From: Limisphaerales bacterium
GTDB lineage: Bacteria > Verrucomicrobiota > Verrucomicrobiia > Limisphaerales > UBA1100
DNA: 64,000 nucleotides
Assembly: GCA_014382585.1 (NCBI GenBank)
Contig: JACNJL010000037.1
Span: 1 to 64,000, forward strand
Direction: 5' to 3'
Made by a program: the position numbers and the translations under genes
Shown: piece by piece, positions 1 to 7,791 of the stretch
Layout of the letters: every line of letters starts with the position of its first letter
How positions within the stretch are numbered: position 1 is the first letter of the stretch
The notes under the pieces: generated by a model
What the model was told of the DNA's origin: nothing
What the model saw: the letters and a program-made list of their open reading frames with translations, nothing else
The model's database searches: none

Positions 1-132
1 ACGGTTTACGTTGGATCTAAGGACAAAAAACTCTATGCCATCAAGACCGACAGCAAAGGTCTCGCCAAAAGCCCGTGGCCCATGCGTGGGCAGAATGCTC
101 AGCACAACGGTCGCGCATCCACGAAGGAATAA
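1..132 (+). CDS. C-terminal end of a PQQ-like beta-propeller protein (partial)
   Basis: Frame 1 is open from the window edge to a TAA at 130-132 and encodes 43 residues beginning TVYVGSKDKKLYAIKTDS. 'VYVGSKDKKLYAI' is the strand pattern of a PQQ_2/quinoprotein propeller blade, and the tail 'SPWPMRGQNAQHNGR' is the usual ending of exported PQQ-like proteins in Planctomycetota and Verrucomicrobiota. The start lies outside the window. Such proteins are exported and often sit beside PSD1 or sulfatase genes. The fragment is short, so only the fold can be assigned. Confidence 0.75.
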   Translation, partial: TVYVGSKDKKLYAIKTDSKGLAKSPWPMRGQNAQHNGRASTKE

Positions 133-193
133 AACCCAATTAACGCGCGGCACCTCGGCCTTGCCGCTCGCCGTGGCTGGCCACAGTGACGAG

Positions 194-240
194 GTAGGGC
201 GGTTTCTCCGAAACCGCCTCGGCGCGCTCGGAGAGCATGC
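194..240. repeat. Two-hairpin palindromic element, family 2, copy A
   Basis: GTAGGGC leads into a 9-bp hairpin (arms 198-206 and 210-218, loop TCC), followed by GGCGCGCTCGGAGAGC. The reverse complement of this core matches the element at 9223-9265, so the two copies lie in opposite orientation. It fills most of the gap between the convergent propeller tail and the DUF1501 gene and could also end transcription, although there is no T-run. Confidence 0.6.
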
Positions 241-251
241 CCTCCCTTGGC

Positions 252-1736
252 TTATGCCAGAATCTCGCGAACGACTTTCCCGTGCACATCGGTCAGGCGA
301 TAATCGCGACCGGCGTGGTGGTAGGTGAGGCGTTCGTGGTCGAGGCCCATGAGGTGCAACAGCGTGGCCTGCAAATCATGAATGTGCACGGGGCGATCGG
401 CGATGTGGAAACCGAGTTCGTCGGTGGCGCCCAAGGTCACGCCGCCGCGGACACCGCCGCCGGCGAGCCATAGACTGAAGGCCTGCGGATGATGATCGCG
501 GCCTTGCGAACGGTTGAGGGTGGGATTGCTCTCGACCATCGGCGTGCGGCCGAATTCGCCACCCCAAATGACTAGCGTGTCGTCGAGCAAACCGCGTTGC
601 TTGAGATCCTGCACGAGCGCGGCGCTGGCTTGATCGGTGGCGCGGGTGTTGTTGGTAATGTTGCCAGCAACGTTGGAGTGGGCGTCCCAGCCGGAGTGAT
701 AAATATTCACGCACCGCACGCCGCGCTCGATCATGCGCCGCGCCAGCAGACAGGCGCGGGCGAAAGAGGGTTTGGCGGGATCGGCACCATAGAGTTTGAG
801 GGTCTCGGGGCGTTCGCTTTTCAGGTCCATCAACTCGGGCGCGCTGGCCTGCAGGCGGTAGGCCATTTCATAACTCTCAATGCGAGTGGCGATCTCGGGA
901 TCATTTTCGATTTCCAATCGACGCCGATTGAGCGCGCCAATGAGATCGAGTGAATCGCGCTGAAGCTCGGCATCCACCCCGGCTGGCCGGCTGACGTTGA
1001 GGATGGGATCGCCGGAATTGCGGAAGCGCACGCCGGCGTGTTTGCCGGGCATAAACCCGGCCGACCACAGGGCCGAGCCGCCGCTGATGCCGCCGCCGGT
1101 GGAGAGCACGACAAACGCGGGGAGATTGTCCGTCTCCGCGCCGAGCCCGTAGCTGAGCCACGAGCCGAGACACGGCCGGCCGGGCTGGGCGAAGCCGGTG
1201 TTCAGGAAAATCTGGCCGGGCGCATGGTTGAATTGATCGGTATGCATCGACCGAATGATGGCGATGTCGTCCACAACCTTGGCGAGGTGCGGCAGTTTAT
1301 CGGACAACTCCGCGCCGGATTGGCCATGGCGCGCGAAGGGAAAGCGCGGCCCAAGCACGGCGGCATCGCGCTGAATAAAGGCATAACGTTGATCACCGAT
1401 GACCGAGGGCGGCAGCGGTTTGCCCTCCAGCGCCTTGAGCTGGGGTTTGTTGTCGAAAAGCTCCAGCTGGCTCGGCGCGCCGGCTTGAAAGAGATGGATG
1501 ACCCGCTTGGCTTTCGGGGCAAAATGCGTGCCCGCCGGTTTGCCAAAGGTATTGGATAGCAACCCCGCCAACGCCAGCTTGCCCACACCATACCCGCACT
1601 CCCGAAAAAAGTGCCGGCGGGTTGGGTTGGCCGCGGACTCGGGCACGGCTGCGGACTCGCAGGCTCGTCCCTCCATTTTAATTGCGCCGATGGAGGGACG
1701 AGCCTGCGAGTCCGTTGGTTTATATTCAGAATTCAT
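252..1736 (-). CDS. DUF1501 family protein (sulfatase-fold, Tat-exported)
   Basis: DUF1501 proteins are exported, alkaline-phosphatase/sulfatase-fold proteins of unknown reaction that accompany PSD1 cytochromes. A twin-arginine region (RRHFFRECGYG, about residues 40-50) and hydrophobic stretch are followed by the family pattern: FAPKAKRVIHLFQAGAPSQLELFDNKP, MHTDQFNHAPGQIFLNTG, WGGEFGRTPM and a C-terminal 'LTDVHGKVV'. The N-terminus is odd. The first ~35 residues (TDSQARPS...KMEGRACES) are a translated REP palindrome left by the RAYT insertion upstream. The ATG at 1736 overlaps the RAYT stop (TGATGA) and has GAGG 7 nt before it. An ATG inside the REP arm (1676) is the alternative. The pre-insertion start codon cannot be seen. 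It ends the operon metallopeptidase-PSD1-RAYT-DUF1501. Confidence 0.9.
   Translation of the reverse strand: MNSEYKPTDSQARPSIGAIKMEGRACESAAVPESAANPTRRHFFRECGYGVGKLALAGLLSNTFGKPAGTHFAPKAKRVIHLFQAGAPSQLELFDNKPQLKALEGKPLPPSVIGDQRYAFIQRDAAVLGPRFPFARHGQSGAELSDKLPHLAKVVDDIAIIRSMHTDQFNHAPGQIFLNTGFAQPGRPCLGSWLSYGLGAETDNLPAFVVLSTGGGISGGSALWSAGFMPGKHAGVRFRNSGDPILNVSRPAGVDAELQRDSLDLIGALNRRRLEIENDPEIATRIESYEMAYRLQASAPELMDLKSERPETLKLYGADPAKPSFARACLLARRMIERGVRCVNIYHSGWDAHSNVAGNITNNTRATDQASAALVQDLKQRGLLDDTLVIWGGEFGRTPMVESNPTLNRSQGRDHHPQAFSLWLAGGGVRGGVTLGATDELGFHIADRPVHIHDLQATLLHLMGLDHERLTYHHAGRDYRLTDVHGKVVREILA
1653..1713. repeat. REP palindrome (family 1), left of RAYT
   Basis: Perfect 23-bp inverted repeat with arms 1653-1675 and 1691-1713 (GGACTCGCAGG...CCTCCA and its complement) and a 15-nt loop. 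The same palindrome stands on the other side of the RAYT gene at 2240-2300, and related copies occur at 6475-6533 and 42586-42657. The extended flanks (CGGCACGGCTGCGGACTCG on one side, CCGTTGGTTT on the other) are also shared with the 2240 copy. Confidence 0.9.
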
Positions 1737-2320
1737 CACGCTGCCTCATGCCATCTCAAGACATTCAACTCCCCTTGATAGGCCCATGGTTCACTCTCTT
1801 CAACCAAGCCCGCCCGCACTGGGTTGTTTAACACATATTGCCACTTCGCAGAATAGCTCTGTCCCATCCGCAATTGCCGGTCAAAAAAATCCTTTTGCCA
1901 GATTGGTTTTTGACTGGCGACCGGCCATTGCCGCGTGGCCTTGCCTCGCCACTTAAAAACCCAATCGCGCAATGCCGAAACTGGATGGGTGGCTGGGGCA
2001 CAAAACAAATGCAGATGATCCGGCATCAGCACATACCGGCCGACCAACCATGCCTCAGAATCTTTCCAACAGCTGACCAGCAATTTGTGGATTTCATTTT
2101 GAGCCAGCAACATCCTTCGATCCTTAACGCAGACGGTTAGGAAGATGATCACCGATTGGTTGGGACGACGGGTTGTTGCATGATGCGGGAGCGTTTTGCG
2201 TTTGGGGTGGGGTTCGGGCACGGCCGCGGACTCGGCTGCGGACTCGCAGGCTCGTCCCTCCATTTTAATTGCGTCCATGGAGGGACGAGCCTGCGAGTCC
2301 GTTGGTTTTGTTTTATTCAT
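1736..2320 (-). CDS. REP-associated tyrosine transposase (RAYT, Y1_Tnp/IS200-like)
   Basis: RAYTs are single-domain HUH/Y1 nucleases thought to cut and move REP palindromes. The conserved core runs from about residue 41 (RKTLPHHATT) to the end. It has the HUH motif in VLMPDHLHLFCAP, then WQKDFFDRQLRMGQSYSAKWQYVLNNPVRAGLV, which carries the candidate catalytic Tyr and the family ending. The first ~30 residues (TDSQARPSMDAIKMEGRACES) are a translated REP. The gene lies between two REP palindromes, starts 6 nt after the PSD1 stop and ends overlapping the DUF1501 start. It therefore interrupts a normally contiguous PSD1-DUF1501 pair while keeping the operon translatable. It looks intact. Confidence 0.88.
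   Translation of the reverse strand: MNKTKPTDSQARPSMDAIKMEGRACESAAESAAVPEPHPKRKTLPHHATTRRPNQSVIIFLTVCVKDRRMLLAQNEIHKLLVSCWKDSEAWLVGRYVLMPDHLHLFCAPATHPVSALRDWVFKWRGKATRQWPVASQKPIWQKDFFDRQLRMGQSYSAKWQYVLNNPVRAGLVEESEPWAYQGELNVLRWHEAA
2240..2300. repeat. REP palindrome (family 1), right of RAYT
   Basis: Perfect 24-bp inverted repeat with arms 2240-2263 and 2277-2300 and a 13-nt loop (TTTAATTGCGTCC). The loop is close to that of the 1653-1713 copy (TTTTAATTGCGCCGA), which shows that the two flanking REPs are recent relatives. The palindrome lies inside the reading frame of the RAYT N-terminus. Confidence 0.9.
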
Positions 2321-2325
2321 TCCAG

Positions 2326-5196
2326 CTAATTGCGGGTAATAAATTCATGGGTGTTCAGGAGCACATGGGCGAGGGAGGCCCAGGCGGCGATGGTTTCCGC
2401 TGGGGAGGGCGGCTGGGGGCCGGCGATTTGCGCGGCCATTTTTTTATCGGCGGTGAATCGCCTTTTTTGTTTGGCGACATAGTCGCGCATGATTTTCATC
2501 TCACGCGCATCGGGCGGGCGGGTGAGGACGCGTTGAAACAAAGCGCGCATCACGGCCGGCTCAGCGCCTTTTTCCTGCGCGGCCCATTGGCCGAGGGTGC
2601 GGCTGGCTTCGTTGATGAAATTGTTGTTCAGCATCAACAACGCCTGCAGGGGCGTGTTCGACGCTTCGCGGCGGGCGACGCAGGCTTCGTGGCTGGGAGC
2701 GTCGAAGGTGTCGTGCATGGCGTAGGGCATGGAGCGTTTGCGATGGGTGTAGAGACTGCGCCGATAACGATCCGGGCCGGTGCTGGTGCGCCAACCGCCG
2801 CCGCCATAGATGCCTTCGCCGATGCTCTTGGTCTGCGGCGGAAACACGCTGGGACCGCCGAGCTTGGGATGCAGCAGGCCACTCACGCGCAGCACCGAAT
2901 CGCGGATTTGCTCGGCGGACAAGCGAAAGCTCGGGCTGGTTTGCTGGCGGTAGGTGGCGCTGGTGACGAGGCGGCGCAGGAGTTTTTTGCGGGACCAATC
3001 CTGACGCATGAACTCCAACGCCAGCCAGTCGAGCAGCTCGGGCTGCGTGGGGGCGGCGCCGGTGTAGCCGAAATCCTCCAGCGTGGGCACGATGCCTTCG
3101 CCAAAGAGCGCGGCCCAGTAGCGGTTGACCACCACGCGTGCGGTGAGCGGGTTGCGCGGATCCACCAGCCAACGCGCGAGCCCTAGCCGGTTGCGCGGTT
3201 GCCCCTCAGCCAGCGGCGGCAGGAACGGCAGCACTTCAGGCCGGACCAGTTCGCGCGGAGAAAGGAATTCGCCACGATGATGCCGATGCGTGAGGCGGGT
3301 GTGCAGCAGGGGCCGTTCCTGCATCACCAGGGTGGTGGCGGGTTTGGGAAACTTTTTGCGCAACGCCTCGATCGGCTTGCGCGCCGTGGCCAAATCGTTC
3401 GAGCTTTCGAGATACCAAAACTTCAGTAACGCCCGGCTCTGGCCGCCCACCGTCTCGGCCGGGCGCGCCAGCAGGGTTTCAAACTCCGCCGGCATATCCT
3501 TTGCCTTCGCCGGCCGCTTGCTGGTGGTCACTGCGATACGGAATCGTCCGAGGCTTGCGGAGTAGTGACGGCTGAAATCCATTTTGATTTTCAGCGATTT
3601 CGCCGTGAGCGGCGCCTTCAACTGCCACACCGCCTGACTCGTCTTGCCCTCGCGTCCGCTCACCGACCAGCCGGTTTGCAAATCGCCATCCAACGCCGCC
3701 ATGGCGCTCGGCTTGCCGCGGCCGATCCATTGTTTGGCGTAATTTTCCGTGCCGTGATGCAGCCCCACCGTTTGGCCATCGGCGGTGACCTGCAATTCGC
3801 TCAGGAAAAAATCGCCCTTCGGCCCTTCATAATACGCGCGGCCCGGGCCCTGTTTCGGCAGGCGATCATCGGGCAACGCCTCCAGTCGCAGCGCGGTGAT
3901 GCCCGCGGGCAAATTGCGAAACTCCAGTTCATAGGTGTCGTGTTTGGAGGCATCGCCCTGCACGAAAATGCGGCCGGCATCATCCAGCTCCATCCAACTC
4001 CGGCTGGCCGTCCCGTCGAAGGGCTTCAACGTCCGCCACTCAATCGCCTCGGCACGGCCGGCCGCGAGCCAAGCCTCGAATTTCTTTTCGTCCACCGGCA
4101 TCTTGGCCATCGCCTCGGCCATCTGCTGATGCAGGCGTTCCTCCTCGGCGGTCTGCGCGGGCGTGGGTACGGGCAGCTCGGGTTCGGCGGTGTTGTTCAT
4201 GAACGCCATCATCTCGTAGTACGATCGATGCGGCACGGGATCGAACTTGTGCGTGTGACATTGCGCGCACCCGAGCGTGAGGCCCAGCCACGTGGTCGCT
4301 GTGGTGTTCACTCGATCGACCATTGCATGAAAACGAAACTCGAGCGGATCAATGCCGCCCTCTTCATTGACCATCGTGTTGCGATGAAAGCCGGTGGCCA
4401 CGCGTTGGGCGCGGGTGGCCTTCGGCAACATGTCTCCGGCCAGCTGTTCGATGGTGAATTGATCAAACGGCAAATCGTTATTGATCGCCTGAATCACCCA
4501 ATCGCGCCACGGCCAGATGGAGCGGGGGCGATCCTTTTCGTAGCCGTTGGTATCCGCGTAACGCGCGAGATCCAACCACGGCTGCGCCCAGCGTTCGCCA
4601 AAATGCGGGCTGGCCAGCAGCCGATCCACCAGCCGCTCATACGCGCCCGGTTTTTGATCTGCCACAAACGCCTGCACCTCCGCCGAGGTGGGCGGTAACC
4701 CAATGAGATCCAGCGACACGCGCCGGATCAACCGATATCGATCCGCCTCGGTCGACGGTTTTTGTCCCGCCGCTTCCAGTCGCGCCAATGTAAACCGATC
4801 CAACTCGTCCCGCACCCAGCCCGCCTGTTTTACCTTGGGCAAAGCCGGTCGTTTCGGCGCGATGAACGCCCAATGCTCCGTATACACCGCCCCGCCCTGC
4901 ACCCAATCGCGCAGCACTTTTTTCTGGGCCGCACTCAAGGGCTTCTTTGCCGCCACCGGCGGCATCACCTCATCGGGATCCGCATGATCAATCCGCTCCA
5001 GCACCTGCTGCAACAGCTCTGCCTCGGGCCGTTCATCCAGACGCAGCTTGGCCTTGCGCGTGTTTTCATCCGGCCCATGGCATTTGAAACAATGCTTCGC
5101 CAAAATCGGCCGCACCTCCCGCTGAAAATCCGCCGCGTGCACCGCGCCGGAAACCAGCACGCAGGTCAATTCAACCCACTGACGGATGCTATTCAC
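2326..5196 (-). CDS. PSD1/PSCyt-type cytochrome (PSCyt1-DUF1549-DUF1553)
   Basis: About 956 residues. A signal peptide (WVELTCVLVSGAVHA, cleavage before ADF) is followed by a PSCyt1 heme-binding CFKCH (about residues 36-40, HCFKCHGPDE), the DUF1549 region (RRVSLDLIGLPPT; WLDLARYADTNGYEKD) and C-terminal DUF1553 (LTARVVVNRYWAALFGEGIV; APSHEACVARREASNTPLQALLMLNN). These secreted planctomycete-type c-cytochromes have no established reaction and are nearly always encoded with a DUF1501 protein. The GTG start at 5196 is chosen because it overlaps the TAG of the upstream metallopeptidase (TAGTG) and places the signal peptide first. An in-frame start at 5292 would lie inside that gene. Confidence 0.93.
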   Translation of the reverse strand: MNSIRQWVELTCVLVSGAVHAADFQREVRPILAKHCFKCHGPDENTRKAKLRLDERPEAELLQQVLERIDHADPDEVMPPVAAKKPLSAAQKKVLRDWVQGGAVYTEHWAFIAPKRPALPKVKQAGWVRDELDRFTLARLEAAGQKPSTEADRYRLIRRVSLDLIGLPPTSAEVQAFVADQKPGAYERLVDRLLASPHFGERWAQPWLDLARYADTNGYEKDRPRSIWPWRDWVIQAINNDLPFDQFTIEQLAGDMLPKATRAQRVATGFHRNTMVNEEGGIDPLEFRFHAMVDRVNTTATTWLGLTLGCAQCHTHKFDPVPHRSYYEMMAFMNNTAEPELPVPTPAQTAEEERLHQQMAEAMAKMPVDEKKFEAWLAAGRAEAIEWRTLKPFDGTASRSWMELDDAGRIFVQGDASKHDTYELEFRNLPAGITALRLEALPDDRLPKQGPGRAYYEGPKGDFFLSELQVTADGQTVGLHHGTENYAKQWIGRGKPSAMAALDGDLQTGWSVSGREGKTSQAVWQLKAPLTAKSLKIKMDFSRHYSASLGRFRIAVTTSKRPAKAKDMPAEFETLLARPAETVGGQSRALLKFWYLESSNDLATARKPIEALRKKFPKPATTLVMQERPLLHTRLTHRHHRGEFLSPRELVRPEVLPFLPPLAEGQPRNRLGLARWLVDPRNPLTARVVVNRYWAALFGEGIVPTLEDFGYTGAAPTQPELLDWLALEFMRQDWSRKKLLRRLVTSATYRQQTSPSFRLSAEQIRDSVLRVSGLLHPKLGGPSVFPPQTKSIGEGIYGGGGWRTSTGPDRYRRSLYTHRKRSMPYAMHDTFDAPSHEACVARREASNTPLQALLMLNNNFINEASRTLGQWAAQEKGAEPAVMRALFQRVLTRPPDAREMKIMRDYVAKQKRRFTADKKMAAQIAGPQPPSPAETIAAWASLAHVLLNTHEFITRN

Positions 5197-6398
5197 TATT
5201 GTTTGGCGGGTTTGTAGATCAGTTTGCCGGGAGACTTGGCCGCCACAAAGTAGTGCAATACGGCGTTGGTTTTGTCGTCTACGAGTCGCCAAACGTGGCC
5301 TGCGTAGGTTTGTTGCTGAGTATGATCGGTGGGGCGCATCTCGGCTCCAAACGAACGGGGATTGCCGTTGAAATCAATCCACTCCAGACGGATGGATCGT
5401 TTGCTGGCATTGGATATATAAATGCGCGTGCGATCGGGTGTGCGTGGCGAACGCCAATTTTCTGACTTGGGCGAAATGAGTTGCAGCGTCAGGGCGTTGT
5501 CCGGCGCAAGGGATTCCAGCCCGGATTCGAATCGCTTGTACCACGCTTTTGATGGGGCACTCCACGTGAAGGTGGGCGCCTTTCTGGCATCGTAGCCCTT
5601 GAGGTGCGTCGACGCGGGCTTGCGATCTGCCGGGCGTTGATAGCGCCATTTGCCATCGCCAAATACTTCCTTCACGAGCTTGGCGAGGCGTGGATCGTAT
5701 TGTTTCAGCTCAGCGCGCGTGTTCACGTGGTTGTGGTCGAAATCATTTTCCCGGTTGGTGCCGAACCATGATTGCACGCCCTCGGCCCAGTACTCGTAAT
5801 GGTTGCGGCCGGCATATTTCCCTTTCCAGAGCTGCTGCTTCACGGCGGCCTTATAAGTTGCCTCGAGCCGGTCATCAAAGGTGGGATCGGTTTCCGAGAG
5901 GCCCATCTGGTGGATGGCGTGGGCAAGTTCATGGATAAGAATATTTTCCGTTGAGTAGGGATCTTTCGGGTAGAGCAATAGATTTTCCTCGCCACAGCTT
6001 ACAGCCGGCCGTTCAGGCGTGGCGCCCAAGCCACGCGCGCGCTTGTTCCAATAGAGCCGTGGCTGCAGGTTGCTATGCTCGGGAATCTGCGTGGTGTATT
6101 CGTGATGGGCCATGATGGCAAAACGCACCTTGTTCTTGGCCATCGCTTTCAGGATATCATCGCGCGGGCCAACCATTTGCCGGATGAGATACGCCGCCTC
6201 CAACAGTGCGTAGTCAGAAACATTTTTGGAGGACACAATCGAGAACCCGCCCACGTCCAAGTGCTTTTGGTAAAACGCATCCAGCTTGAGTGCCGCCCGC
6301 ACTTTGACTGGGGGCGCGGTGACCTTTGATGGGGGTGCTGCTGCTAACAGCAATGCGGCAAACACGGAGGTGCAAACAAACAATCGTTGAAACAGCAT
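5196..6398 (-). CDS. Exported zinc-metallopeptidase-like protein (HELAH)
   Basis: 400 residues with a signal peptide (MLFQRLFVCTSVFAALLLAAA). HELAHAIH at residues 156-163 is the HExxH zinc site, and WAEGVQSWF places a candidate third ligand/gluzincin Glu at 206, about 46 residues later. 'DVGGFSIVSSKNVSDYALLEAAYLI' and 'WNKRARGLGATPERPAVSCGEENLL' are extended conserved-looking blocks. No established peptidase family name is assigned. The substrate is unknown, and a lectin-like or cell-wall-associated role is equally possible. It is the first gene of the operon with the PSD1 cytochrome (one-base overlap) and DUF1501. A REP palindrome lies directly upstream. Confidence 0.75.
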   Translation of the reverse strand: MLFQRLFVCTSVFAALLLAAAPPSKVTAPPVKVRAALKLDAFYQKHLDVGGFSIVSSKNVSDYALLEAAYLIRQMVGPRDDILKAMAKNKVRFAIMAHHEYTTQIPEHSNLQPRLYWNKRARGLGATPERPAVSCGEENLLLYPKDPYSTENILIHELAHAIHQMGLSETDPTFDDRLEATYKAAVKQQLWKGKYAGRNHYEYWAEGVQSWFGTNRENDFDHNHVNTRAELKQYDPRLAKLVKEVFGDGKWRYQRPADRKPASTHLKGYDARKAPTFTWSAPSKAWYKRFESGLESLAPDNALTLQLISPKSENWRSPRTPDRTRIYISNASKRSIRLEWIDFNGNPRSFGAEMRPTDHTQQQTYAGHVWRLVDDKTNAVLHYFVAAKSPGKLIYKPAKQ

Positions 6399-6474
6399 AT
6401 CGCCTGATAAACTGCCGCACCGCTACTGACAAGCCGAAACGTGTTTTGTGATGTGTGAATCGGCAATGGGTTTT

Positions 6475-6533
6475 GGAGGGACGAGCTTGCAAGTTCGTTT
6501 GGATCGCCCAAGGACTCGCAAGCTCGTCCCTCC
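6475..6533. repeat. REP palindrome (family 1), diverged copy
   Basis: Arms 6475-6496 and 6512-6533 are complementary except for two positions. Sequence GGAGGGACGAGCTTGCAAG against GGACTCGCAAGCTCGTCCC shows the same REP core as the RAYT-flanking copies with A for G in the middle (GCAAGCTCG for GCAGGCTCG). It lies between the start of the metallopeptidase operon and the end of the DUF1801 gene. Confidence 0.85.
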
Positions 6534-6542
6534 ATCATATGC

Positions 6543-6965
6543 TCACTTCACCGTTTCGGCCCCGGCAATTTCTGGGTTCTTGTAGGCCGTCTTAATCAGC
6601 TTTTTCAACGTGGGCAGGTGGGCGTCCTCGAGCTGGTTCAGGTAGAGGCAGGATTTGCCGATTTTGTGTTTGCCCAGTTTGGCGAGTAGCGCGGTTTGCT
6701 TTTCGAGCACGCAATGCAGATAGAGCGTCAGGTTTTGTTTGCGCGGCGAGAAGCCCACCGGGAACCACTCCCCCTCACTCGTCTTGCCGCGATACCGGAA
6801 GCTCCCGAACCCGACGATGGTCTTCCCCCACATCGCCGCCGGCTCGCCTGTCAATTTTTGCATTAAGGCCAGCACCGCCAAACAATCCGCCCGCCGTTGC
6901 TCGTCTGTGATGCTTGCCAGAAACGCATCCACTTTTGCGTCATTCTTTTGTGTTATTAGTGCCAT
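6543..6965 (-). CDS. DUF1801 (YdhG-like) domain protein
   Basis: 140 residues. MALITQKNDAKVDAFLASITDEQRRADCLAVLALMQKLTGEPAAMW-GKTIVGFGSFRYR is the DUF1801 signature, with the typical later blocks WFPVGFSPRKQNLTLYL and GKSCLYLNQLEDAHLPTLKKLI. It is a small cytoplasmic protein of unknown biochemistry, found in many bacteria as a single gene. The ATG at 6965 is preferred over an upstream TTG at 6971. No operon partner is visible, and a REP follows the stop. Confidence 0.88.
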   Translation of the reverse strand: MALITQKNDAKVDAFLASITDEQRRADCLAVLALMQKLTGEPAAMWGKTIVGFGSFRYRGKTSEGEWFPVGFSPRKQNLTLYLHCVLEKQTALLAKLGKHKIGKSCLYLNQLEDAHLPTLKKLIKTAYKNPEIAGAETVK

Positions 6966-7121
6966 GCGCAAAGCTCACCACAGAAACTGGTTTTTCGCCA
7001 ACCAGAAAAGGCATTTCAAATAATCAGATAGCCTTCAATTCAACCATGAATAGGCGCTTGTCTTGCGCGTCTATTGGTACAGGGTTTTTTCCACTAACCC
7101 GCCCCATCAACCTAAATAGTT

Positions 7122-7709
7122 ATGAAGAAAATTATTGTCTCGCTTGCTCTCACCTTCGCGGTGGCGCTGGTCGCCAACGCGGAATCACCCAAGGCTAAAG
7201 TTAAAACGCTCAAGGTGGGCGATGCCGCACCGGTTTTTAAAATCAAGGACACCAACGGTAAGCAAATTGACCTTGCGCAACTGACGGTCAAGGGGCCGGT
7301 GCTGGTGCGGTTGACCTGCGGCTGCCTCGGGTGCGACCGCGAGCTGCCGTATTTCCAGGCCTTGCACAAGGCGTATCAGAAGGAGGGCATCCGGCTGGTC
7401 GCCGTTTTTGCCGAGCCGGATGAGAAATTTGCCAAGTACGCGAAGAGCAAGCAGTTTAAGATGCAGTACGCGCTGGATCCAAAGCGGAAGAGTTGGAATA
7501 TCTTTGGCACCAAAACGATGCCGAGCAATTTCCTCATTGGCAAAGGCGGCAAAGTCATCGCTATCAGCAAAGGCTGCGATCCCAGCGGCCTCATCGCGCG
7601 CAATCTCGGCAACCAGACCGCCACGCTGTTGAACACCGCGCAGGTGGACATCAAAACGCAGGTGGACAAAAACAAGAAGCCGACGCAGAAATCACAGCCG
7701 AAGAAATAG
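7122..7709 (+). CDS. Exported thioredoxin-fold redoxin (AhpC/TSA-like)
   Basis: 195 residues. Signal peptide MKKIIVSLALTFAVALVANA, then a redoxin domain ([24 protein letters not shown]) with the redox site in VRLTCGCLGCDRELPYF, a CxCxxC-like cluster in place of a plain CxxC. 'MPSNFLIGKGGKVIAISKGCDP' is the strand after the cis-proline region. The tail is Lys-rich. It should act in the periplasm as a thiol oxidoreductase or peroxidase; the substrate is unknown. It is monocistronic, with a strong terminator just downstream. It is the cysteine-containing counterpart to the selenoprotein redoxins further along. Confidence 0.82.
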   Translation: MKKIIVSLALTFAVALVANAESPKAKVKTLKVGDAAPVFKIKDTNGKQIDLAQLTVKGPVLVRLTCGCLGCDRELPYFQALHKAYQKEGIRLVAVFAEPDEKFAKYAKSKQFKMQYALDPKRKSWNIFGTKTMPSNFLIGKGGKVIAISKGCDPSGLIARNLGNQTATLLNTAQVDIKTQVDKNKKPTQKSQPKK

Positions 7710-7723
7710 ATTATTAGTTACTC

Positions 7724-7752
7724 AAAGCGCAGGGGTTACCCTGCGCTTTTTT
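7724..7752 (+). terminator. Rho-independent terminator after the redoxin gene
   Basis: Stem arms 7724-7734 (AAAGCGCAGGG) and 7739-7749 with loop GTTA, followed by TTT. It lies 14 nt after the redoxin stop. An in-frame ATG at 7753 upstream of the next gene falls right after it, which argues for the later start at 7792 for that gene. Confidence 0.88.
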
Positions 7753-7791
7753 ATGGCTGGCACCGTCCGGCTGCTGGACTATAATTCCCCC

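Noticed and set aside
11-328. 105-codon rightward frame
   Set aside because: Out of frame with the propeller tail at 1-132 and runs through a palindrome into the DUF1501 3' end; no similarity.
1653-2300. REP palindromes as simple transcription terminators
   Set aside because: No T-run, two related copies bracket the RAYT, further copies elsewhere, and both lie inside translated frames.
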